Program-made: the position numbers and the translations under genes
In this document: positions 34,167 to 45,208 of the stretch, one piece after another
How positions within the stretch are numbered: the stretch's first letter is position 1
How the letters are laid out: each line of letters opens with the position of its first letter
The notes under the pieces: model-generated
Databases searched by the model: none
Seen by the model: the letters and a program-made list of their open reading frames with translations, nothing else
What the model was told of the DNA's origin: nothing
Source: Gnetum montanum
Taxonomy: Eukaryota; Streptophyta; Gnetopsida; Gnetales; Gnetaceae
DNA: 64,000 bases
Assembly (NCBI GenBank): GCA_015680685.1
Contig: MNCI01033431.1
Location: 49,256-113,255, forward strand
Direction of reading: 5' to 3'

Positions 34167-34995
34167 TGACAAATTATGTTTTGATTAGCTCCAATATTGG
34201 ATATCTGATATTGGAGCCTTGATATTGGATACTCAATATCGGAGCCTAAGATGCAATGTCGAATATCCAATATCATAGGGTATATGCTGACCTATAAATA
34301 TAGCATTTGGGCTCACCATTTTCATATAGTTTTTCATAGTTTTTTATAGTGTAGTGAAGCTCTTTCAATTTTTTTTCTCTAGAGTTAGAATATTTTGAGT
34401 GCCCACAATAGGAGTCTAAGTGTGTATAAACCTTTATTCAAGCGCTGATGTACCTGAGCACAATAGTGTAATGCGAATAAAGATGAGCTCTTTTGATAAT
34501 CCTTGCAGCACTGAGAATAGATTAATGTTTTCCTTAATGAATTTTCACTAAGCAATTAATTTTTAGTTATTAATGAATACAATCACAACCACTTTGAGCA
34601 TACGTGTAGCAATTGGTAACCCATAAACACTTAACATTTGGTAACCCAGTAGCACTACCTGCATTCAGGATGTGTCCAAGAAGTGGGAGTGAGTACTTGT
34701 GTTAGGCTAGCTAGGTAGTAGGTTAATTAGATATTACATTACTCTACCTTTCATTTTGGTTCTAGGTGATTAAGCTTATAAAACATAAAATGATATAAAT
34801 CACATACCTCAATTACATTGAACCATATACTTGTACCTCACAGGTGGAATTGAGAAGACAATGATCATTTCAATTAGATTTCACTTTCTTGAAACCAATG
34901 TACTTAAGAACTTAAGGTCTATGGAGTTTGATTGGATTGCACATGAATTCTTGTAATTCATATAGTTGGACGTAGGGATATCTCACTGCTCATCA
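34167..34995 (+). repeat. Right LTR of element D complex
   Basis: 829 bp from TGACAAATTATG to CTGCTCATCA. TATA at about 34294, with GATATT/AATATC repeats at 34195-34270. The right flank begins TCTAC. Confidence 0.75.
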
Positions 34996-35511
34996 TCTAC
35001 CTTATCGAGGAGGTAAGAGCTATCCACCTACTTCTCTAACTCTAATCTAGGTCTCCCTGCTATCAACATTGCCAAGTTTTCATAACAAAGGTTGGAAAGC
35101 ATCAACGATCCTATCATCTTCTCAATCAACAACTCCTTTAGGTAGATCTCTACTTAGTTTTATGTGTTGAGGCCATCAAAGATGAGCTGTCATACATTGG
35201 TTCTTTATTGGAGTTGTTAGAGGGCTTCATTTACTTTTGCCTTTGTCAACTTAATATCTCTTCCATTAATTTCTTTGAGCATCCTCTCTTGATCCCTATA
35301 TTGGTTCTTAACTTGTTTGTACTTTAGGATCTCATTATTCTAAGCAATGACCTAAATTGTGATCTTTTAGTGAATGGGCCAAACCTTTTCCATCAAAAAT
35401 TCCTATTTTCTATAGTCAACCCATTCAAATCGATGTTTACTTTACCAATTTGTTCCTACTATTGGTGAATGTATTCAACCATTTGGTCTTTCTATTGCTT
35501 AGCATTTTACA
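34996..35511 (-). pseudogene. Fragment F: ORF3 coiled-coil remnant of another Athila-like copy
   Basis: Resembles 14650-15100 of element B, including 'ctgctatcaacattgccaagtt' against 'ctgctatcaacatggctaagtt', in the same orientation. It is cut on the left by the right LTR of D and on the right by element G1, so both inserted near each other in this copy. Frames are broken. Confidence 0.45.
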
Positions 35512-36951
35512 TGTAATGATAGAAAACGTCGGCAGCTGAAAATACTGATCGAGATTCCGTGTATACAGTTTTAACCACGGATCCGTGCGAGGGCTATGCT
35601 GGAAAAAGCGAATCCGCGGCGCCCTGAACGGTCTTGTCGATCAGACAGGGACTTACGGGTCAGTAAAATGATGCAGATTACGGATCTTTACGTGCTGCGA
35701 TTTGATTCGGGGGATCGTGAAACGGGAGGAAAACGACGTGGATGGATCGCTACGCTGATAACGTCAAACACGCCGAAGAGATGCTAATCAAGAGGGAAAC
35801 TCGTGATTTTCAAAGATCTATGTTTTGATTTTTGAAAGAATGTATGTTACGTTACAATGGAAGAGACCCCCGATAACTTGATGCAAAAATGAGCACAAAA
35901 CAACAAGGAAACTGTCCAGACAGAATTTCGATCTACCTCGTAGGCCAAAGCTGGGATGCAAGGATGGTCAAGCTCTGAGGTCTGCCGATCAATTGTTTCT
36001 GACCGGTAGAGTCTGCAAACTGGGCGAGATGGTCTCACAATCCCTGTTCTGCTTCTTTGCTTCGAGTAGATTCTGCTCAGGGCAGCGATCGCTAATGGAA
36101 TGCTCTTTCTTGTTGTTAAGGCTCAAGTGCACTGTGCTCTGTTCTTGCTGAAGGATGGTGCTGTCGGCAGTTGTCAAAAGGTTGTTCTTTGTTTCTCTGC
36201 TCAAGGTGATAAGTGCTTCCTTGCTCAGAAAATGCTCTTGCCCTTTTGATTTGCCAACAAAAGTGATAAAATGCTCTGGTGCTCAGAAAAATGCCTCTGC
36301 TTCTCTGATTTTCCAACCCTTGTATCTTTGTCAACTGAGGTATTTATAGGCCGCGACGCTCCGTGGAAGAGGCGCAACCCTGATGACATGGGTTCTGGAC
36401 ATTTCAGGTTCTATTGACATGATCATTTTAAGTCAGACTGTGACTATGCACAACACGCTTGTTTGCATGTTGTGCGTGTGAAGAGCAGGTACATGTTGAG
36501 TGTGCTTCAATTGCTTTCAGGCTGTATTACACTCATTCGCGTTGTGTTGTGTGTATGAGCGTAACGCAGTATAAAAACAATAGACTTAAAATTGTCTTAT
36601 GCTCACTACTCAGCTGCGCGTAACAAAGCATAGATAATGACTAATTTACGCTCACTATGCAGCTGCACGTAACAAAGCGTAAATAATGTCTAGCCTTAGT
36701 GATGAAATACGCAATGATACGCACCACCGCGTAACGAGCGTAAAGACCAGTTATTCATGCGCTACGAGGAAAAAGTGTCGGACTGTTGCGCTTCTCTAGC
36801 CTTTGCCTTCGACTATTTTGGAGCTTATTACGCTCATTACGCTGCCGTGCATAATAGAGCGTAAACTTGTCCTTGAACAAAGTTGATGCGTGCTCTTGCT
36901 TGAATTGCGAATCTTTATCTGAGGCCAACTCGTAATGTTCACGGTGTTTCA
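35512..36951 (-). repeat. 3' LTR of element G1
   Basis: 1440 bp. Plus-orientation ends are TGTAATGATAG and CGGTGTTTCA. It is homologous to the G2 LTRs (43583-44962; 58644-60024) throughout but visibly more diverged than those are from each other. Confidence 0.9.
36341..36348 (-). promoter_or_regulatory. TATA box, LTR of G1
   Basis: Minus-strand TATAAATA in the context GGCCTATAAATACCTCAG, the same context as in both G2 LTRs. Confidence 0.7.
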
Positions 36952-36975
36952 ATGGCCCCTCTTTGTTGACGGTTA
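36952..36975 (-). promoter_or_regulatory. Polypurine tract of G1
   Basis: Minus strand ACAAAGAGGGGCCAT immediately before LTR start TGAAACACCG. It is identical in G2 at 58629-58643. Confidence 0.65.
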
Positions 36976-38094
36976 GAGGGCTTGCCCGAAAGACATCGAC
37001 AGGCTTGCCCGAAAGACATCGACAAAGAATGCGAAACACCGAATTGGTAGAAGCAAGAACAACGTCCATCCATGGCTACTCAAGTTTTGCCCTGTCAACA
37101 TGGAAGAGCATAGCCAGGAGGTATGGGAGATAGAGGGATATAACTGGAAATAGGTTCGGGGAAGATGCAAAATGGGTTATGATGGTAGGGGCATGGAATA
37201 CACTCGTACACACAGAAATGTACGCTCATTTATGTCAACAGGAATGCTTTCAGACGAGCGTAGCGCGTCAATATGATATTTCTCTGTTACATATTGTAGC
37301 AGGAATGCGTGCAGAAGGAGCGTTGCACATCACTTTCTACGATATCTCTGCTAGTGTGAGTGTGGAAAATGAATACTTGCGTATGCAGGTGCTGTATATG
37401 GGCAGCGGGTGGTGGGGATGAAAGGAGATAAGAGCTAAGGGTAGAATTTGTGAGAGGTGGAGGTATGCAGGTCTAAACGGTCGGGCAAACCCAAGCAGCC
37501 ATTTCAACATGCTGTTATACTTCACCGCTCAGATGGATGCACCTTTGGACGACATTCTCCAAGGCAAGTAACCTGCAACCATAAGAGAAAACAGAGGACA
37601 CCATTGCTCATGCGAACAAGAGGCGAGGTTGTTGAAACAAACGTCGTTTGATGTGAGATAGAGCGAATGGGCTATAGAGAAGGAGCCAGAGCATGTGGGC
37701 GGAGCCGCCAATCCTGACGATTGGCCCAGCATATCTTTGCCAAAAGGCATTAGACATAGTGCACCTAATTGGCTGTATGGGGAACTGGCCAAATGAATCT
37801 GCGAAGCCGGCGTCCGATATCGATGATTGGCAGAGATTCCCGAGGCCGTTGTCGACGAGGATTTCATCGGGGCTCCGGTTGGTGAGGCTAAACTCTCAAA
37901 GGTACTACCACTGCGGCGGGCGCGGCGGCGGCATCTCCGAGGGATCAGTAAGATGCCTCTTAGCTTATCTGAGGAATTAGTAGGATGCCGGTGGGGTGGC
38001 GACACTGGGACTGTCCCAGTATCCCATCCCGTTGGTTATGAAGCTGTACAGAGATCATCATGCTCGTCTGATTTACATGGTAGCAGTCTGTAAG
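36976..38094 (-). other. 3' untranslated region of G1
   Basis: Homologous to 57561-58628 in G2. Starting at about 36990 there is a short local duplication of 'gcttgcccgaaagacatcgaca'. On the plus strand a small reading frame (about 37827-38093) shares a conserved stretch with G2 (see findings). No sense-strand coding region. Confidence 0.5.
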
Positions 38095-38562
38095 TCCCAG
38101 TTTTAAGTCCTGGTAGACTGCCGTTACTGGTTTTAAGTCTCAGCAGACCATGGTCCCAGTTTAAAGTCTGGGAAGACCGAGAAGTGCTAGTTTTACGTCG
38201 TAGCAGACGATGGTATGTCTGATTTATGGTCTCAGCAGACTGTGCTGTGGATGTCGGTTTCGCGTCATGACCCACGAACAGATGTGTGCTGGTTTTACGT
38301 CTCAGCAGACGGCTACTTACCTGTGCCAGTTTAGCGTCGTGGCGGACGCATGCAAAAGATGCCAGTTTTTTGTCTTGGCAGATATGTACAACATTGCCAG
38401 TTTTACGTCGTAGCGGATGGTTAGTACTTGCCAGTTTAGCGTCATGGCGGACGCATGCAAGGCATGCCAGTTTTACGTCATGGCGGACGATCAGTGCCAG
38501 TTTTACGTCGTAGAGGACGCCTCGTGCCAGTTTTACATCGTAGCGGACGATGGCTGTCATAC
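38095..38562. repeat. Post-pol tandem array of G1
   Basis: More than ten imperfect units of about 25-45 bp built on 'tgccagttttacgtcgtagcg' plus 'gacg'. The same array, in the same place relative to pol, is at 57150-57560 in G2. Confidence 0.75.
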
Positions 38563-38587
38563 CTGATTACTCACGTTGTAGATACTG

Positions 38588-41500
38588 CTAAATGTAATAC
38601 CGCTTCAGATATACATGATTTACAGGGTTCAGTAGTTCATTGCCGTTGATGTCTGCTAGTCTGAAAGCTCCGTTGCTGTATGCTTCGACCACCGAAAAGG
38701 GCCCTTCCCAATTCACCGAGAACTTGCCTGCCGGCTCACGCACGGCTTTGAGGACTAGGTCTCCTTTCTTGATCGGACACTGCTGAAGGTTGTGATGATG
38801 TTTTTGTCTTTGTTTATCTTGATATTTCTCAATCGCATCAAGAGCCTGTATCCTCTTCTCTTCTATTGAATCCAAATCCATTATCCGAGCCTCGGTGTGT
38901 TGAGCCTCATTTATAATGGTGGAGAGGACCATTCTCAGAGAAGGAATTTGTAATTTGAGAGGTAGCACTACTTCAGATCCGTAAACCAGACTATAGGGCA
39001 TACTACTTGTAGCTGTCCTACATGTAGTACGGTACACCCATAGCACATAGAGGATTTTATCATGCCACCGTCTCTTGTTACTGTCGAGCATTTTCTTGAG
39101 CAGATTGATGACTATTTTGTTTGATACTTCAACTTGACCATTCGCCTGCGGGTAATAAGGGGAGGAAAAAGACTGTCTAATTCCTAGGTTATCACAGAAG
39201 GATTTGGTTTTTGCGCTACTAAACTGTGGCCCATTGTCAGTCACAATAGTCATTGGGAGACCAAATCTGGTTACTATATTGTCTAAGATAAAATGGCAGA
39301 CCTGTTGGGATGTAATTTTCTGCAAGGGAATAGCCTCTACCCACTTTGTGAAATACTCAGTAGTGGTAATAATGAAGCTATGCCCTGCAGAAGATTTTGG
39401 CGTGATGGGTCCTATGATGTCCAGTCCCCATCGTTGGAATGGCCATGTTATCTGCGTTGTATGCAATTCTGTAGGTGACACGTGGATGAGGTTTAGATGA
39501 CGCTGACACGTGTCACAAGTTTTAACCTTTGTCAGGCAGTCTTTTTCCATGCGTGGCCAGTAGTATCCTAAGTGACGGATTTTTAGGGCCATAGCCCGTG
39601 GTGCTACGTGGCCGTCGCATAGTCCCTCGTGAACTTTGCCGACTATGTGTTGCTCTTGGTCTTTGTTAACGCAGGTAAGCAACACGCCATCAAAGGAGCA
39701 TCTACAGAGAGTGTTGTCCCCGATGATGATGTATTGCCTAGCTCGCTTACAGATTGCGTATTTCTGTGCACGTGTTAATGCAGACGACAGCTTACCCTGT
39801 AAAAGATAAGCTTTAATATTGTCGTACCATTTAGGCGTGCTTTCCTCGAGAAGAGAGGAGATTTGTGCCGTCCGAATGATAGGATCTGCGTAGTCTGTAA
39901 TTAATGCAGGGCAAGTGTTAAACAGGTGTGAAGGCACGTGTAAAGCCAGGGTGGCCAATGCGTCGGCCAGCGTGTTGTCAGTGCATGGGACGTGTTGGAT
40001 GTCGAAGGTCGTAAATCGCCTCAGAAGATCTTTAGCCTGATCGCAGTAGGGCTGCAAATGTACAGCCTTGCAGGCGTAGACTCCAGTGATTTGATTTATG
40101 ACAAGCATCGAATCGCCCCTAATCACCAGGTGTTGAACATCTGGTTTACCGGCAGTTAGTAATCCCCTGAGGAGCCCCTCGTACTCTGCCACATTGTTCG
40201 TACAAGGGAAGGTCAAGCGATAAGCGTGTAGACGCACATCCTCAGACGATAGCGTGATAACAGTGGCGGCACTGCCACCTCTAGCGGTTGAAGCTCCGTT
40301 GAAGTACAACGTTGCTTCGCGGCCTGTCAAGACAGGGCTTAGACTATGTACATGTTCGTCAGGGAATTCAGGCTCTATTGTGGCTTGGTTGTTAATCGGT
40401 GATGTTGCTAACTGGTCGGCTATCGCCTGGCCCTTCGTGGAAGATTGGCCAACATAGTGCAGATCAAATTCTGTGGTGATAGCTTTCCAGCGAGCGATCC
40501 TACTGCTTTCGTACAAATTATGCGTGATAGTCCTAAGGATGTTATTTTTGCAAATAATGTTAACCTGGCTACGGAAAAGGTAATGTCTACATTTTTTGAG
40601 CATAAAAACTAATGCTAGACAATTACGCTCGACTTCATTATACCTCGTTTCATATGCATACAAAGCATGGCTGAGGTAGTAGATAGGCACTTCGGACCCA
40701 TCGTTCCTCCTTTGACAAAGTAATGCTGCTAACGCTACGTCCGAAGTAGTGAGGTAAATGTAGAATGGTAAGTCCCTTTGTGGCGGGAAAACCATTGGTA
40801 GATGTTGCAATTCCTATTTCAAATTGTCATACGCACGTTGGCAATCTTCCGTCCATTCGAAATTGACCCCCTTTTTGAGCAGGTGCTGCATAGGGTGCAG
40901 CTTATTAGTTAATCTCGAGATGAAATGGCGTATGAACTATAAGCATCCCTGTAACCTGCGTAATTGCTTGAGGTCTGTTGGAGGCGTTAACTTGACAATG
41001 GCTTTGACCTTATCAAGGTCAACTCGTATGCCGGTTTCCAATACCACAAACCCCAATATGCGTCCGGTTTTGACTCCGAATACGCACTTCTTCGGGTTAA
41101 GCCGGAGCTCGTATTTGGAGCATCTTTTAAGGACTAACTCCAGATCTCCTGAATGATCATCAGACTTTAAAGACTTCACAGCTATATTATCTACATAATC
41201 ATTCAATCTCTCTAAGAGATAGTCGCTAAAGATGTATGTCATGGCCCATTGATACGTGGCTCCGGCGTTCTTCAGACCAAAAGGCATCATAGTATAGCAA
41301 AAGGTACCCCAGGGTGTCATGAACGTCGTAGTTAATTGATGTTTTGGGTTAATGTGAATTTGGTTATAACCAGAGAAGCCATCCATGAATGATAGGAGTG
41401 CATGCCCAGCTGTTGTATCGACTAGTTGATCGATACTCGGGAGCGGAAAATTATCTTTGATTGTGGCCTTGTTCAAATCCCGGAAGTCTATGCAAATGCG

Positions 41501-42064
41501 TATACTTCTGGTCTTCTTTGGCATGACCACAATGTTAGATACCTAGTCCGAGTAATCGACTGCACGAATGAAACCAGCCTGGTATAGCTTGGTGATTTCA
41601 TTACGCACGGCTAGCGCGATCTCTGGCTTGATTTTGCGTGCTTTTTGCCTAACTGCCTTGATCTGTGGGTCTAAGATGATGTTATGTTGGATTAGCCTGG
41701 GATCTAGTCCAGGCATATCCTCATATGACCATGCGAAGACAGTGATGTTGTCTTGCAGGACCTGTGTTAAGGCATCGTGTGTTTCTCGTTCTAACAAGGA
41801 ACTGACTTTAAGCGTATTAGCATCGCCCCTATGCGTAACGATAGAGACCTCATCAAGGGGGTCTTTGGTTATGTCCCCGGCCTCCAAGTCTAGCGTGCGC
41901 GTCAACTGTTCTGGCCATTCCGGGGACATCTCCGACGCAGCTATAGTTACGTCTTCTAAGGGGAGATTAACGTCTATAAACGCAGGATCGAATTGCCTAA
42001 CTACCTTTCCATATGGGCCGGTCAGAGTTAAAGGTTTTGTCAGTGTTGCGTCCATTTGTTTGTC
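38588..42064 (-). pseudogene. pol: Pol polyprotein of G1: RT, RNase H, second RNase H, integrase
   Basis: One reading frame of about 1,150 codons with three in-frame stops (41543-41545, 40937-40939 and one at about 40817). It begins right after a splice-acceptor-like TTTTGCAG at 42065; the first ATG is at 42055. RT: RICIDFRDLNKAT, FMDGFSGYNQIHI, MPFGLKNAGATYQ and YVDN (YVDD in G2). RNase H: YLTTSDVALAALLCQ. Second, plant-type RNase H of the Tat lineage: LYFNGASTARGG, TNNVAEYEGLLRG, RGDSMLVINQI. Integrase: zinc finger, WGLDIIGPITPKS, VTDNGPQFSS, YYPQANGQVE, then the C-terminal GDLVLKA...WEGPF domain. The last 740 codons are open. Confidence 0.9.
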
Positions 42065-42072
42065 CTGCAAAA
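42065..42072 (-). other. Predicted 3' splice site upstream of pol (G1)
   Basis: Minus strand TTTGTGGTTTTGCAG|GACAAA, in frame with pol. G2 has the same site. It would join an upstream sense exon to pol and remove the antisense gene. Confidence 0.5.
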
Positions 42073-42321
42073 CCACAAAGTGCGTAAATGGTTAGGAAGA
42101 ACATGACATGATGGCTAGCAAACGTGGCAAGCTAACAGAATTTTGAATTTTGCAACGAAGTTGTAATCAATGCTATCTGATTACGAGGCGATAATATGTG
42201 GTAGTTTAACGTCATTTCGGACAGAAGTGCGTGCGATGTCAGTTGCATTGATACCCGAATTTTCGGGTTCCGCTTTAGGAAGGTCCCACTGAAATCGGAG
42301 ATCAAGTCGGTGATCCTCGCG

Positions 42322-42329
42322 TATAAGTA
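42322..42329 (+). promoter_or_regulatory. TATA box of the antisense gene (G1)
   Basis: CTCGCGTATAAGTAAGTGG, 153 bp before the antisense start codon. G2 has CTCGCGTATAAGTAGATAG at 53395-53402 on the other strand. Confidence 0.6.
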
Positions 42330-42481
42330 AGTGGTTTTTCGATGAGAACAGGTTGTTGGCCATCGTGAATTTGAATTCGTAACCGTTTCTGATCGAGAGA
42401 AGGAAGAGCGGAAGATTGGAGCGTGTAATCTTGCGAAGATTTGCAAGTGTTAGGCTGTGAAGAAATTTTGAAACCGTCGCA

Positions 42482-43582
42482 ATGGCAGTGAAGACGAAGA
42501 GGAAGAACACGAAACTAGCCAAAATTGATGAAGTGCAAGAAAATCTAAATCGTGTTTCGTAGGCGCTGGTCGGTGTTTGCGACCCGACGCCTTTGAACCG
42601 GTAGGCCATTCTTCCTATGCTTATGTTCATTCTTAATGTCTATTTTTTTTCGTGATGTCTCTTGCATGAATGTGAATGTCAAAATTGTGGACCTCGGGTT
42701 AATGCGAGGGTTTGTTGAGGTTGCGTCTATCACCGTTGTCAGGGACAAACCTTGCGTCATTGCAAGGGTTTGGGCGATGTCGGCCTGGATAGCTAGGTGT
42801 AATTTATGAGTTTTCTGCGTTTAGTGATGCAAATGTAAATGTAGGCATTATGTGTGTATTGGTTTTCTGTACAGCGTTGTGCTAAAGCCCACTTTGATTG
42901 TGTTGGATATCATTGGGGTTCTGTGTTATATAAATCCCATCGTCCCCAATGTCCCTCCCTCGCACACGCGGTTGCAAGGGAAGGCAATATGGTTTCGACA
43001 GGGTGCACTGGAGTTCTTGCAGTTCTTGCTGCGCAACTTCAGCATCATCGTTTGGTCTGATGTGTCTGATGACATTGCGGGTGCCCTGTTAGAGCACCTG
43101 CTGATGGGTTCTGCGCAAAAGATTTTGGCTTTTTTGACAGATGGCAACATCGACAAGGGCTGCCCTGAGGATCGAGAACTTAGCGCCCGGGGATTACGGA
43201 GCTTGAACTGGGTCTGGGGAATGACTTAGTTCAGCTGTTATCGCGCATACAACACACTGTTCGTGGCACGCCATGTCTCAACCTGTTTCTAGAACCCACT
43301 AGGCACGGTGTACTACGCCGGCGGGTAAGCGAATTCTAGTAACTGCCTGTGTTTCTGTTTTGGTTTTATGTCTGTTGTTGGTGTGAAATATAGGGAAAAA
43401 TGACGAAAAAATGTAAAAGAAGCTTATGTTATATGATACAGGTTCTTTATTCAGGACAACAGGTTAGTTGGAGATGGGGATGTGTTATCCTGGGCCGAAA
43501 CGGTGATAATGGCGTTTACCGCTACTAGCAACGTGTGCGCTAGTGTTATAGAGCAGATCGGCTTTGACATGCGTGAGTACCC
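42482..43582 (+). pseudogene. Antisense gene of G1, exons 1-3a (HAD-like domain)
   Basis: Opposite in direction to pol. Exon 1 is 42482-42600 (119 nt; a basic start MAVKTKRKN, donor CG|GTAGGC). Exon 2 is 42875-43324 (450 nt; acceptor TTTTCTGTACAG, donor GGCGG|GTAAGC). Exon 3 starts at 43442 and is broken at 43582 by G2, resuming at 60030. Exon 2 reads LKPTLIVLDIIGVLC, EFLQFLLRNFSIIVWSD and AYNTLFVARHVS. This is the fold pattern of FCP1/NIF-type HAD phosphatases, with motif I D-x-D reduced to D-x-I and the usual D-D after NTLL/F-V replaced by A-R, so no catalysis is expected. Stops: one in exon 1, two in exon 2. Confidence 0.75.
43578..43582. repeat. Target-site duplication of G2, left copy
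   Basis: TACCC, identical to 60025-60029. Confidence 0.95.
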
Positions 43583-43850
43583 TGAAACACCGTGAAAATT
43601 ACGAATCGGCCTCAGGCAAAGATTCGCAATTCAAGCAAGAGCGCACTCCAGCTTAGTTCCAGGACGGGTTTACGCTCTATTACGCACGGCAGCATGATGA
43701 GTGTAACAAGCTCCAAAATAGTCAAAGGCAGAGTCTAAAGAAGCGCAACAGTTTGACGCTTTTCCTCCCGGCGCATGCGTAACTTGTTTTTACGCTCGAT
43801 ACGCAGCGGTGCGTATCATTGCGTATGTTATCATTCAAGTTGTTCATCGT

Positions 43851-44000
43851 TTTACGCTTCATTACGCGCAGCTGCATAAGTGAGCGTAATTTATACATTG
43901 TTTACACTTCGACACGCGCAGCTACGTAGTGAGCGTAAAGTTGTACATTGTTTACGCTTCGACACGCACAGCTGCGTAGTGAGTGTAAAGCAGCTCTGAA
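43851..44000. repeat. Hairpin tandem units in U3 of G2
   Basis: Three units of 50-51 bp. Each starts TTTACGCTTC (or TTTACACTTC), has ACGCGCAGCTGCGT-like dyad symmetry in the middle, and ends GAGCGTAAA, so each can fold on itself. They are repeated in the 3' LTR (about 58912-59060). Confidence 0.7.
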
Positions 44001-44237
44001 CTTATTGTTCTTTTACACCAGATTACGCTCATATACGCAACGCAACGCGAATGAGTGTAATCCAGCCTGAAAACAATTAAAACACGCTCAACACTTGCCT
44101 ATTTCTCACACGCGCAACACGTAAACAAGCGTGTTGTGCGTAGTCACAGTCTGACTTAAAAGATCATGCCAGCAAGGCCTGCAATATTCGGGACCCACAT
44201 CATCAGGGTTGCGCCTTTCCCGGGAAGCGTCGCGGCC

Positions 44238-44245
44238 TATAAATA
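44238..44245 (+). promoter_or_regulatory. TATA box, 5' LTR of G2
   Basis: TATAAATA in GGCCTATAAATACCTCAG. Confidence 0.7.
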
Positions 44246-44968
44246 CCTCAGTTGACAAAAATACAAGGACGATTGGCAAAAATTCGGGTTAGCAAGAAAC
44301 TCAGAGAAGCAAAAAAGCATATTTCTGAGCACCAGAGCACTTAGCACTTTGGAGCAGAAATACAGAGAACAACGCTTTGGCACCCCCCCCCATCATCACC
44401 TTACAGCCGAAGCAGAGTACAGTTCGATTTGAGCACCGATGACAGGAGTAATCTTTCTGCTGAAGAGACTCTATCAATCAGACACAGTTGATCGGTAGAC
44501 GTCAAAGCTTGGCCTGCCTTGCATCTCAGCTTAGCCCACGAGGTAGATCGAACTTCTGTTTAGACCGTTTTGCTTGTTGTTTTGTGCTTGTTTCACATTC
44601 TGTAATCGGGGATTCTCCAGTGTAATTTCTCATACGAAATATACATTTGTAAGTCAAAGCGCAGATCTTGAAGCTACGTGTTTCTCTTTTGCCAGCCTCC
44701 TTTCATCATGTTTAGCATTATCGCCGTCGCAATCCGTTCACATCGCTTTCCTTTTGTTTTACGCCCCCCTCGAATCAGATCACTTTCTTTTACACGCTTT
44801 GCATTGTTTTATTGACCCGTAAGTCCCTGTCTGATCGACAAGATCGTTCAGGGTGCCGTGGATTCGTTTTCCAGCATAGCCCTCACGCGGATCCGTGGCT
44901 AAATCTGTGTATGCTGGAATATCGGTCGGTATTTCCAGCTTCCGACATTTTCTATCGTTACAGTTTTC

Positions 44969-44987
44969 TGGCGCTAGAAGGAGGGCC
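44969..44987 (+). promoter_or_regulatory. Primer-binding site of G2
   Basis: TGGCGCTAGAAGGAGGGCC, six bases after the LTR. It differs by one base from the site in element A. The tRNA is not assigned. Confidence 0.75.
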
Positions 44988-45208
44988 TTCAGGCTCCGAT
45001 CCGAATATTTTGGGTAACCCTGTTAGAGATCCATACCCCAAACCATAGACGTAATACCTCTAAGGAAGTCTACGGTTAATCGCGTGGTATAGATCGGTCG
45101 CAAGGACGATTTCTTTGAAATCCTACAGGGTAGAAAGCCTTTTGTGCGTTTGTTGCCAGCCATTCGCTTTTAGATCTGATTATCAGTCACTCTTCACTTC
45201 ATTGATCA

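Larger units (their letters stand above)
25105..34995 (+). mobile_element. Element D: Athila-like pol-less element plus a mini-derivative sharing an LTR
   Basis: Plus strand. It comprises a 5' LTR fragment (25105-25403), a primer site, gag (about 25690-27490), a T-rich tail, the conserved module, an internal promoter, ORF3 (29935-32650), a polypurine tract and an LTR (32845-33695). A second unit follows directly: primer site, only about 420 bp of leader, polypurine tract and a third LTR (34167-34995). No protease, RT or integrase is visible. The left half of the first LTR is missing where it meets element C. Confidence 0.75.
35512..43582 (-). mobile_element. Element G1 (left part): Tat/Ogre-like retrotransposon
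   Basis: Minus strand. It comprises a 3' LTR (35512-36951), a 3' untranslated region with a tandem array, pol (38588-42064) and the first two and a half exons of an opposite-strand gene (42482-43582). Element G2 is inserted at 43583. G1 resumes at 60030 and runs off the window at 64000 within its protease. The five bases left of the LTR are TTACA; the right end is outside the window. GC content rises sharply at 35512. Confidence 0.9.
43583..44962 (+). repeat. 5' LTR of G2
   Basis: 1380 bp, TGAAACACCG...CTATCGTTACA. TATAAATA is at 44238-44245. U3 carries three roughly 50 bp hairpin units at 43851-44000. A run of C at 44382-44391 replaces 'aattgtgaa' seen in the 3' LTR. Confidence 0.95.

Noticed and set aside
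42852-43229. FCP1-like frame as an active host phosphatase gene
   Set aside because: It sits inside the retrotransposon in both copies, lacks catalytic residues and contains stops in exon 2.
43851-44000. LTR hairpins as microRNA precursors
   Set aside because: Stems are short and palindromic, repeated in tandem within U3; nothing indicates a precursor transcript.
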